DNA of 12,993 nucleotides from Hyphomicrobium sp. (GTDB lineage Bacteria > Pseudomonadota > Alphaproteobacteria > Rhizobiales > Hyphomicrobiaceae): NCBI GenBank assembly GCA_030598645.1, contig JAUVPN010000028.1, positions 1 to 12,993 on the forward strand, written 5' to 3'. Positions 7,804 to 12,993 of the stretch are shown here, one piece after another. The notes under the pieces are model-generated. The model saw only the letters and a program-made list of their open reading frames with translations, did not search any database and had not been told where the DNA came from. The translations under genes and the position numbers were made by a program. Positions within the stretch are counted from its first letter, which is position 1, and each line of letters begins with the position of its first letter.

Positions 7804-8391
7804 TTAGAGCCATTCCGAAGTTCCATTCCGTAAGATCAGCACGCGATCTTGCGGCATTTCCAGAAGTGGCACGGTCGCAACGTCAAGTCCGAGAACGTGA
7901 CCGCGAAGTGTTCGGCTGACACCGCCATGCGAGACGACGACAGTATTGCGTTCGATACCCTCCAACCACGAGCACGTGCGCTCCATTAGGTCTTCATAGC
8001 TTTCGCCGCCCTTCGGCCGCCAGTTATAGGGATCGCGCATGCGGGCTGCGAGGCCCTCGGCGTCTACCTTCGGTAGATCAGAGGCGAGCGTGCCCTGCCA
8101 ACAGCCGTAGTGGGCTTCCATAAGACGGTCGTCGATTTGGAAATCACCGGCCGGTAGGTCCAAAGCAGTGCGCACGATTTCCATGGTTTCGCGCGCACGC
8201 GCCATTGGGCTGGAAAGAAAATCAGCTTGAGCAAGTTCAGGTAGGAAGGGGCGCAGTGCTTCGCCATTGCGTCGGGCCTGAGCGCGGCCCGTTTCATTCA
8301 TTGGCTGATCAGCCTGCCCCTGATAGCGCGCTTCGGCGTTCCATTGCGTCTCACCGTGGCGGATGAAGTAGAGTGTTACGGCCATGCGCAT
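7804..8391 (-). CDS. Histidine phosphatase family protein (phosphoglycerate-mutase-like)
   Basis: A 195-residue member of histidine phosphatase branch 1. FIRHGETQWN (9-18) holds the catalytic His12 that becomes phosphorylated. SSPMARARET (60-69) carries the phosphate-pocket Arg, E92 in DDRLMEAHYGCWQG (87-100) is the likely general acid, and His155 in VVSHGG (152-157) is the second active-site histidine. The substrate cannot be read from sequence. Relatives include broad phosphatases, CobC and cofactor-dependent phosphoglycerate mutases, but at this length a phosphatase is more likely than a glycolytic mutase. It is cytoplasmic, with no signal peptide. It lies 24 bp downstream of fabI and is almost certainly co-transcribed with it, as in rhizobia. 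The start may be the ATG at 8391 or the one two codons later. Confidence 0.85.
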   Translation of the reverse strand: MRMAVTLYFIRHGETQWNAEARYQGQADQPMNETGRAQARRNGEALRPFLPELAQADFLSSPMARARETMEIVRTALDLPAGDFQIDDRLMEAHYGCWQGTLASDLPKVDAEGLAARMRDPYNWRPKGGESYEDLMERTCSWLEGIERNTVVVSHGGVSRTLRGHVLGLDVATVPLLEMPQDRVLILRNGTSEWL

Positions 8392-8415
8392 TGCGCTAGA
8401 CCCGCTTGGGTCGCA

Positions 8416-9267
8416 TCAACCGCCCTCGCTCTTCGTTACGGTGATGTCCGGCGCATCCTCATTCTTCATACCCTGCACATGGTAGCCAGCGTCAACGTGG
8501 TGAACTTCGCCCGTAACTCCGCGCGATAGATCGGACAATAGATAAACACCAGCGGTACCCACGTCCTCAATTGTCACGGTGCGTCGCAGCGGCGAATTGT
8601 ACTCGTTCCACTTAAGAATATAACGGAAGTCAGAGATGCCCGAAGCTGCGAGAGTCTTGATGGGACCGGCTGAGACAGCGTTTACACGAATACCCTGCTT
8701 GCCGAGATCAGCAGCAAGGTAGCGCACGCTTGCCTCCAGCGCCGCCTTGGCAACACCCATCACGTTGTAGTGTGGCATCACCTTTTCTGCGCCGTAGTAG
8801 GTCAGCGTTAGCATAGAACCGCCTTCCTGCATCAACTTCTCCGCCCGCGCTGCAAGTGCGGTAAAGGAATAACAAGAGATGAGCATGGTTTGAGTGAAGT
8901 TCTGCTCGCTGGTGTCAACATAGCGCCCGTCGAGCTCAGCCTTGTCAGAAAAGGCGATGGCATGGACGAGAAAGTCGAGCTTGCCCCACGTGCGTTCAAG
9001 GCCGCCGAATAAGTCATCAACAGAAGCTGCGTCTGTGACGTCGCACGAAAGCACGAGCTGAGAACCAAGTTCTGCTGCCAACGGCTCAACACGCTTTTTT
9101 AGGGCCTCTCCCTGATAGGTGAGGGCAATATCGGCGCCTTGTGCCGCAGCAGCCCTGGCGATGCCCCAGGCAATCGAGCGATTATTGGCCACGCCCATGA
9201 TGAGGCCCTTCTTGCCAGCCATCAGGTTGCCCTTCGACACCCCACTGCTCGGCGCCGGTTCCATCAT
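8416..9267 (-). CDS. fabI: Enoyl-[acyl-carrier-protein] reductase (NADH), FabI
   Basis: A 283-residue member of the short-chain dehydrogenase superfamily that reduces the trans-2-enoyl-ACP double bond, completing each cycle of type II fatty acid synthesis. Nucleotide binding: GLIMGVANNRSIAWGIA (21-37). Active site: Tyr157 and Tyr167 with Lys174, in LTYYGAEKVMPHYNVMGVAK, equivalent to E. coli Tyr146, Tyr156 and Lys163. SAGPIKTLAASGI (199-211) and the HVDAGYHV end (257-264) are also typical. HAIAFSDK (102-109) has Ala105 where E. coli has Gly93, a position tied to triclosan sensitivity. About 15 extra residues precede the usual MAGK start. The start at 9265-9267 is supported by AAGAGGT upstream, though the adjacent ATG or MAGK could also be used. 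It leads the fabI-phosphatase pair. Confidence 0.96.
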   Translation of the reverse strand: MMEPAPSSGVSKGNLMAGKKGLIMGVANNRSIAWGIARAAAAQGADIALTYQGEALKKRVEPLAAELGSQLVLSCDVTDAASVDDLFGGLERTWGKLDFLVHAIAFSDKAELDGRYVDTSEQNFTQTMLISCYSFTALAARAEKLMQEGGSMLTLTYYGAEKVMPHYNVMGVAKAALEASVRYLAADLGKQGIRVNAVSAGPIKTLAASGISDFRYILKWNEYNSPLRRTVTIEDVGTAGVYLLSDLSRGVTGEVHHVDAGYHVQGMKNEDAPDITVTKSEGG

Positions 9268-9303
9268 CAGTGTTGCACCTCTTGAAGCCCTTGTTTGGCG
9301 CGC

Positions 9304-9332
9304 ATCCTACACAAATGCACCTGCGGGTCCAG
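9304..9332 (-). promoter_or_regulatory. Candidate promoter for fabI
   Basis: Read on the minus strand, CTGGAC (9332-9327) and TAGGAT (9309-9304) are 17 bases apart and lie 37 to 65 bases before the fabI start. They loosely match the alphaproteobacterial CTTGAC / TATAAT pattern. Motif reading only. Confidence 0.28.
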
Positions 9333-9388
9333 AAGTAGGTAGGGGGGAGGTCAGCAAGAGCCGTTTGCAATTGAGCGCTTGGTAGCGG

Positions 9389-9817
9389 TTAGCCGTCCAG
9401 CTGCCAGCGCCCACTTGGAAGCCGGCAGGCGATACCCTCGGTCTTTTTATTGCGCTTGCCGTTGGTCAATAGGATAACGACGTGACGGCAAACTTGGCCA
9501 GTACTGTCCTTAAAGGAAGCAGTTGGGTGCACTGTTGCCGACAAGTTTCCGTGCCAGCGGCGCCAAACGTAAGTCGACCCATCGCCAATTGCTGAAAGGG
9601 CATATTGCAGGCGCTCCAACAGGGCAATTTGGTCGCTCTCGTTGAGCTTGCGTGCTGTGCGCCCAATTTGCTTGGTTGCCTTACACTCAACGGGCCACTC
9701 AGCGGGTTGGGCATAATCAGCGTAGGCATAGTCAGAGCTCAGTAATATAATTGCGACAAATACAAAGGCCGCGAGAAAAACCGTGACCAAGGTCACTAAT
9801 GACGGATGCGAACTCAT
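9389..9817 (-). CDS. Secreted or membrane-anchored protein with 17-kDa surface antigen-like C-terminus
   Basis: A 142-residue protein. Residues 7-27 are strongly hydrophobic and are followed by SSDYAYADYA, a plausible signal peptidase I site (AYA at 31-33), so the mature protein should be periplasmic or envelope-associated. No lipobox cysteine is present at the right place. The C-terminal half resembles the domain of RT0821/Lpp0805-type surface proteins (17 kDa antigen 2): W88 in a W-x-G segment, a VCRHVV segment (C110), and TEGIACRLPSGRWQL (126-140) closing with Cys131 and Trp138. The function of this family is unknown. Three cysteines (45, 110, 131) might form a disulfide after export. It is divergent from pdxH and lies 121 bp upstream of fabI on the same strand. 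The ribosome binding site is weak. Confidence 0.65.
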   Translation of the reverse strand: MSSHPSLVTLVTVFLAAFVFVAIILLSSDYAYADYAQPAEWPVECKATKQIGRTARKLNESDQIALLERLQYALSAIGDGSTYVWRRWHGNLSATVHPTASFKDSTGQVCRHVVILLTNGKRNKKTEGIACRLPSGRWQLDG

Positions 9818-9962
9818 GACGCTTTACTCGACAATAAATGACGCTACGAGCCACCATAGGCGGCATGCTAGGCTGACGAGTATGACTCCACATGGTTAAA
9901 GTGCGCTGAAGATCTGTATCGAATCTTATGCGCCAGTGTTGAGATTGAAGAGGAGCTGATGA
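9818..9962. promoter_or_regulatory. Divergent intergenic region between the surface protein gene and pdxH
   Basis: This 145-bp gap must hold the promoters for both divergent genes. I do not see clear -35/-10 pairs for either. The only firm signal is AGGAG at 9951-9955, the pdxH ribosome binding site. Confidence 0.45.
9951..9955 (+). promoter_or_regulatory. Ribosome binding site that decides the pdxH start
   Basis: AGGAG ends seven bases before the TTG at 9963, an ideal distance. An in-frame TGA at 9960-9962 directly before that TTG rules out any earlier start. The nearby ATG at 9959 is in another frame and only three bases from the AGGAG. Confidence 0.6.
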
Positions 9963-10631
9963 TTGAGGGACGACACAAACACGGACTCTAAATCAGGTGA
10001 GCAATTGGAGCCTGGGTCCCGCGACTTCGCCTGCGCGGCAGAGCCATTTGCTTTGTTCAACGTTTGGCTAAAAGAGGCAGAGCGTTATGAGCCCGTCAAT
10101 CCGAATGCGATGACATTGGCAACGGTCGGGACTTCCGGCATGCCGAATGCGCGCATGGTGCTGTTAAAGGGGCTTGATGCCCCCGGAAGGCCTGATCGTG
10201 GCTTTGTGTTTTACACAAACTATGAAAGCGCCAAGGGTGAAGAGCTTCTCGCAAATAAAAAGGCTGCGCTCGTATTTTATTGGAAAAGCCTTAACCGGCA
10301 GGTACGGGCGCGGGGGGCTGTTGCCGAGGTCGCGCCGGACGAAGCCGACGCATATTTTGCAACTCGGCCGCGTGGCGCCCAGATCGGAGCTTGGGCCTCG
10401 CAGCAGTCGCGTCCCTTGGAAAACATGTTCGTTCTCGAAAAGTCGGTTGCGGTCGAGACCGCCAAGTTTCTTGTCGGCAAGATTCCTCGCCCAGCTCATT
10501 GGTCGGGCTTCAGAATCACGCCGCTAGAGATCGAGTTTTGGCACGAGCGGGCCTTTCGTCTTCACGAGCGGGTCGTCTTCCGACGGCAAGTAGCGGGTGA
10601 CGAGTGGGTCAAAACGCGCCTCTACCCATGA
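9963..10631 (+). CDS. pdxH: Pyridoxamine/pyridoxine 5'-phosphate oxidase, TTG start
   Basis: A 222-residue FMN enzyme that oxidises pyridoxine or pyridoxamine 5'-phosphate to pyridoxal 5'-phosphate, the final step of vitamin B6 cofactor synthesis and salvage. FMN-binding segments are visible: RMVLLKG (64-70), [10 protein letters not shown] (83-92), RQVR (112-115) and QSRPLE (148-153). [11 protein letters not shown] (175-185) and the family signature [18 protein letters not shown] (191-208) follow, ending RLYP as usual. The length is standard. The first ~20 residues are variable in the family. The start is TTG at 9963, because an in-frame TGA precedes it and the next in-frame ATG is inside the conserved core at residue 50. 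A second TTG (residue 15) is possible but lacks a comparable ribosome binding site. Confidence 0.95.
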   Translation: MRDDTNTDSKSGEQLEPGSRDFACAAEPFALFNVWLKEAERYEPVNPNAMTLATVGTSGMPNARMVLLKGLDAPGRPDRGFVFYTNYESAKGEELLANKKAALVFYWKSLNRQVRARGAVAEVAPDEADAYFATRPRGAQIGAWASQQSRPLENMFVLEKSVAVETAKFLVGKIPRPAHWSGFRITPLEIEFWHERAFRLHERVVFRRQVAGDEWVKTRLYP

Positions 10632-10684
10632 TGTAGCGGTCTCAAAAGTGTGGCGTTGCTGGTCTGTCGTATCGGCAGCTGGTT

Positions 10685-10816
10685 GATAAGCAGATTTCCA
10701 TGCACCGGCTCGGCGAGCCTGAGGAAGTGGCCAAGGTAATTTACGTCCTGTCCACCGACCAATCGAGCTATCCCAACGGCACGGAGCTGCACATTATTAG
10801 CGGCCAGCAGGTTTAA
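10685..10816 (+). pseudogene. C-terminal remnant of a short-chain dehydrogenase/reductase gene
   Basis: The frame ending at TAA 10814-10816 encodes about 43 residues that align clearly with the C-terminus of SDR oxidoreductases. HRLGEPEEVAKVIYVLS corresponds to the usual GRLGEPEEVAxxVxFLAS, then SSYPNGTELHIISGQQV corresponds to SSYxxGxELxVDGGQQx. The normal DGG is already changed to ISG. Upstream, the frame continues without recognisable homology to a TAG at 10634, just after the pdxH stop. The Rossmann domain and catalytic Tyr-x3-Lys are therefore gone. This is a decayed relic of a gene whose first ~200 codons were deleted, with pdxH now next to the break. Translation is unlikely: no convincing start or ribosome binding site is seen. 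The region 10817-11005 beyond it holds no gene I can support. Confidence 0.75.
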
Positions 10817-11005
10817 TGGTCGCGTCGACACGGTGGCCGCATCCTTTCTGGGGGTATCCCCTATTTTCGCTCCGATTCTCGTTTATTCTCTGAGCGGTTG
10901 CGAAGCTGATGGCGCGGCGGTGGAAAACGGACGGGTGCGCAGAATGAAGCTAATTATGACATCGCACTTTCGAACGCGCTGGCAGATCCGCGTCGCGGAA
11001 TTAGG

Positions 11006-11896
11006 GTGTCCGCGCGCATGAGACCCAATCGCCCACTGGGGCCGTCTATTTTTGCTCTTTGGACGAGCCGAATTGCCGTTTTTTCGGTAGTGCTGCTGAT
11101 AACCGCGGCATTCCTGCATCGTTTGTTTGGGTTGCCCACACCGGAAGCGCTCAATTTGGCATATGTGGCCTTAGCCGGTGCCGTTTTTTCGCTACTGCTG
11201 GCGCTCGCCGCAACGATCGGTATTTGGAGAACGGGAAGGCCTGGTACATCTCGCGTCGTCTTTGGCGCACTCACTGGTCTAGGGTTGCTGCTTTGGCCCA
11301 TGATTTTTCTCCCGGAATTTAAGCAACTCCCGAAGATCAATGACGTGACGACGGATGTAGTTACGCCGCCACCGTTTATTGAGCTGTCCAAGGTACGCGG
11401 ACCAAGTGCTAACAGCACGAGCTATCCGGGTGACGGTTTCGCACTAATGCAGGCGGCGGCTTATCCCGATATCAAGCCAATCAAAATTAGACGTTCTAGC
11501 GAGGAAGCCTTTGAGCTCGCAACTGAAGCAGTCCGCCGCCTCGATATGAAAGTTGTGCACCAAGAGGCTCCTAACCTGGAATCAGGTAAGCCTGGTATTT
11601 TGGAGGCCGTCGATCGGACATTGATTCTTGGCTTCTACGACGACGTCGTTATTCGCGTCATCGGCGATGCAAACGACGCACGCATCGATGTGCGATCGGC
11701 ATCCCGATATGGCACGCACGACCTTGGGCGCAACGCTGACCGGACGCGTCTCATCTTGAAGGAGATTATCACGCGTTTGGAGTCGGTCGTGCCGACCCGC
11801 AAGGAGAAGGTGGCCAAGACGACGGCCAAGAAGAATACTAAGGTGAAGAAGAGACGACGGCGCAGTCGACGTCGGCGATATCGTCGCAGGCGATAA
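11006..11896 (+). CDS. DUF1499 membrane protein with a strongly basic C-terminal tail
   Basis: A 296-residue protein. Three hydrophobic segments (about 22-39, 52-73 and 83-102) anchor the N-terminal part in the inner membrane. Residues 113-260 match DUF1499: DVVTPPPF (117-124), AAYPDIKPI (151-159), GFYDDVVIRV (209-218) and RIDVRSASRYGTHDLGRNADR (226-246). The biochemical function of DUF1499 is unknown. The last 18 residues are 15 Lys/Arg, an unusual tail whose final codons overlap the 3' end of the hydrolase gene on the other strand by 59 bp. The tail could bind nucleic acid or acidic lipid, or have no role. The start is uncertain: GTG at 11006 or ATG at 11018. Neither has a strong ribosome binding site. 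Confidence 0.85.
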   Translation: MSARMRPNRPLGPSIFALWTSRIAVFSVVLLITAAFLHRLFGLPTPEALNLAYVALAGAVFSLLLALAATIGIWRTGRPGTSRVVFGALTGLGLLLWPMIFLPEFKQLPKINDVTTDVVTPPPFIELSKVRGPSANSTSYPGDGFALMQAAAYPDIKPIKIRRSSEEAFELATEAVRRLDMKVVHQEAPNLESGKPGILEAVDRTLILGFYDDVVIRVIGDANDARIDVRSASRYGTHDLGRNADRTRLILKEIITRLESVVPTRKEKVAKTTAKKNTKVKKRRRRSRRRRYRRRR

Positions 11897-12749
11897 TACC
11901 GCGCTCGACAAGGTGTTCCACATGGGCGCGCAGAGACATCGTAGCGGCCCCAACGATGTCCTTGTCGAGATCATGATAGATCACAGGCACCAGCTTGCGG
12001 ATTGTATTTGTTCCTTGTCGCACGGCATCGAGGATTGCTTGCTCGCGCCAGCGCCGATGCAAAAGGTAGGCTTTCACTGTACGCCGAGGTGCGCCCACCC
12101 GACCACCGTGTCCGGGCAAGAATACGTTGTCGTTGCGCTCAAGTAGCTTCTCTAGTGAGCGCAGATAATCGGACATGCGCCCTTCTGGCGGCGCGATGAT
12201 GGAGGTGTTCCAGGCCATAACGTGATCGCCAGAGAAGACCACGCCGCGGCCTTCCAGAGCAAAGCAAAGATGGTCCGGTGAGTGGCCGGGCGTGTGGATA
12301 GCCATAAGCTCCCAGTCCTGGCCAGCGATGCGATCGCCGTCAGCCAAGCCGACATCAGGGGCAAACTCGTGGTCGGTGAACTCGGTGCTAGTATGTTCGA
12401 TGTCATCCGGGTCTTTGAGGGCTGCTCGGGCGAACGCGAAGACCTTGGCGCCTGTTTTGGCTTTCAGGCGGGCGACACCTTCTACGTGATCGCGATGCGC
12501 ATGCGTGATGACGATGTGAGAGATGGGGCGGCCCTGCGCGGCCTCGAGGATTGCGCGAGTGTGCTGGCTATTCTCCGGACCTGGGTCGATCACCGCTAGC
12601 GAAGTCGATCCCACGACGTAAGTGTTTGTGCCCTTGAAAGTAAGCTTGCTCGCATTGTTAGCAACGATACGCGCGACGCCCGGTGCCATGGGGCTCGGCA
12701 CGCCATAGGTAAATTCCATCTCTGTCTTCAACTTAAGGTCTGTGCTCAT
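11838..12749 (-). CDS. Metallo-beta-lactamase-fold hydrolase (LACTB2-like)
   Basis: Starting at the ATG at 12747-12749, this is a 303-residue protein of the metallo-beta-lactamase superfamily. THAHRDH (82-88) is the HxHxDH zinc motif. Further zinc ligands are His156 (HTPGHSPDH), Asp175 (FSGDHVMAW) and His214 (LPGHGG). The C-terminal ~85 residues resemble the winged-helix-like domain of LACTB2-type proteins. Family members range from thioesterases to RNases; true beta-lactamase activity is unlikely. There is no signal peptide, so it should be cytoplasmic. An open frame continues upstream to 12920, but those 57 residues lack homology and run close to the tRNA gene. AAGG nine bases before the 12749 ATG favours the shorter form. 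An ATG ten codons later is another option. The gene converges on the DUF1499 gene with a 59-bp overlap. Confidence 0.85.
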   Translation of the reverse strand: MSTDLKLKTEMEFTYGVPSPMAPGVARIVANNASKLTFKGTNTYVVGSTSLAVIDPGPENSQHTRAILEAAQGRPISHIVITHAHRDHVEGVARLKAKTGAKVFAFARAALKDPDDIEHTSTEFTDHEFAPDVGLADGDRIAGQDWELMAIHTPGHSPDHLCFALEGRGVVFSGDHVMAWNTSIIAPPEGRMSDYLRSLEKLLERNDNVFLPGHGGRVGAPRRTVKAYLLHRRWREQAILDAVRQGTNTIRKLVPVIYHDLDKDIVGAATMSLRAHVEHLVERGIIACDDIADVDCAVVSSSP

Positions 12750-12869
12750 ATCTGAGACCTTATAGTGGAGTGCTTTGCTTGTGGAGAGACGTACATGAGC
12801 CAACCAGCAAAAGACCAATGTTATCGCTTTGGACTTGTAAGAGACCCAACTGAGTTCCAGGTAGCTAGT

Positions 12870-12894
12870 TTGCAGTGCCACGGCATTGCTGCAA
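12870..12894. repeat. Bulged inverted repeat between tRNA-Pro and the hydrolase gene
   Basis: TTGCAG pairs with CTGCAA at the base, then TGCC with GGCA around a two-base loop, with three unpaired bases on one side. It lies between the tRNA end and the hydrolase start. It could be a terminator for the tRNA transcript (no T-run is seen) or a regulator site. A second weak repeat (CCGGC / GCCGG) is at 12914-12935. Confidence 0.3.
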
Positions 12895-12947
12895 GAAATT
12901 GCACGGCCTCGACCCGGCAATCGGTGACACGCCGGTCCAACGGCTGT

Positions 12948-12993
12948 TGGTCGGAGCGGGGAGATTCGAACTCCCGACCCCTTGCTCCCGAAG
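12948..12993 (-). tRNA. tRNA-Pro (anticodon CGG), 3' part; 5' part outside window
   Basis: Read on the minus strand, the last 46 bases form the 3' half of a tRNA: anticodon loop TTCGGGA with anticodon CGG, closing stem GCAAG, a short variable region, a T arm with perfect GGGAG / CTCCC stem and loop TTCGAAT, acceptor strand CGCTCCG, discriminator A, and encoded CCA. The predicted C1:G72 pair and A73 are hallmarks of bacterial tRNA-Pro. It reads CCG codons, which are frequent in this GC-rich genome. The D arm and the 5' acceptor strand lie beyond the window. The hydrolase gene follows on the same strand about 200 bases away. Confidence 0.92.

Noticed and set aside
7451..7826. Two minus-strand open frames (80 and 110 codons) before aroC
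   Set aside because: They overlap each other, contain low-complexity Arg-rich or Gly-rich sequence, show no family motif, and one overlaps the end of the phosphatase gene.
7455..7919. 154-codon open frame on the plus strand
   Set aside because: It runs antisense into the histidine phosphatase gene and through the hairpin, has no good ribosome site and resembles no protein. It looks like a chance frame in GC-rich DNA.
10850..10867. GGGG-GTAT-CCCC stem followed by TATTTT as a terminator after the SDR relic
   Set aside because: A four-base-pair stem is too short to call. It might be the relic terminator of the lost gene, but this cannot be supported.
10833..11021. 62-codon open frame upstream of the DUF1499 gene
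   Set aside because: No ribosome site and no recognisable motif; it overlaps the DUF1499 start. More likely the promoter and leader region.
11838..12749. Antibiotic-resistance beta-lactamase
   Set aside because: Only the fold and zinc motif are shared. Lack of a signal peptide and the LACTB2-like C-terminal domain point to a housekeeping hydrolase.
12750..12920. N-terminal extension of the hydrolase to 12920
   Set aside because: The 57 extra residues show no homology and occupy the tRNA to gene spacer. The ATG at 12749 has its own AAGG and begins just before the conserved sequence.
12948..12993. tRNA 3' end as an integration (att) site for a mobile element
   Set aside because: No integrase gene and no second copy of the tRNA 3' sequence was seen in the window.

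Overview
The window looks like ordinary chromosomal DNA from an alphaproteobacterium, most likely of the Hyphomicrobiales (Rhizobiales), possibly a Hyphomicrobium-like lineage. The grounds are the rhizobial-type FabI, PdxH, AroC and long HisS sequences, the fabI / histidine-phosphatase / aroC neighbourhood familiar from rhizobia, a DUF1499 protein, and moderate-to-high GC. The genus is an inference. There are no insertion sequences, CRISPR arrays, phage genes or defence genes. I did not find an undescribed multi-gene system. The odd features are local ones.

Layout. Positions 2-2917 (+) hold the end of glcE, then glcF, then a calcineurin-like phosphoesterase. They are closely spaced and probably form the tail of a glcDEF glycolate-oxidation operon. 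Positions 3007-6105 (+) hold hisS, which probably has its own promoter in the preceding gap, a single-PAS-domain protein with a strong ribosome binding site, and an uncharacterised SAM-dependent methyltransferase. From 9267 back to 6191, genes lie on the minus strand. fabI and a histidine phosphatase form a pair, a perfect 15-bp hairpin follows them, then comes a ~520-bp stretch with no gene, then aroC. Around 9389-10631 a secreted protein with a 17-kDa-surface-antigen-type C-terminus (-) is divergent from pdxH (+), which starts at TTG. Just after pdxH lies a short remnant of a short-chain dehydrogenase gene. From 11006 to the end, a DUF1499 membrane protein (+) overlaps tail-to-tail with a metallo-beta-lactamase-fold hydrolase (-). 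The window ends inside a tRNA-Pro(CGG) gene on the minus strand.

Function. Most genes are housekeeping: glycolate oxidation (GlcE/GlcF, electrons from glycolate passed through FAD and Fe-S centres), histidyl-tRNA charging, the last step of chorismate synthesis, the last reductive step of each fatty-acid elongation round, and pyridoxal 5'-phosphate synthesis. The accessory pieces of unknown role are the PAS protein, the methyltransferase, the surface-antigen-like protein and the DUF1499 protein. The observations most worth a second look are the strongly basic DUF1499 tail encoded antisense to the hydrolase C-terminus, the base-composition dip inside hisS, the SDR gene remnant, the TTG start of pdxH, and the 7280-7803 intergenic region.
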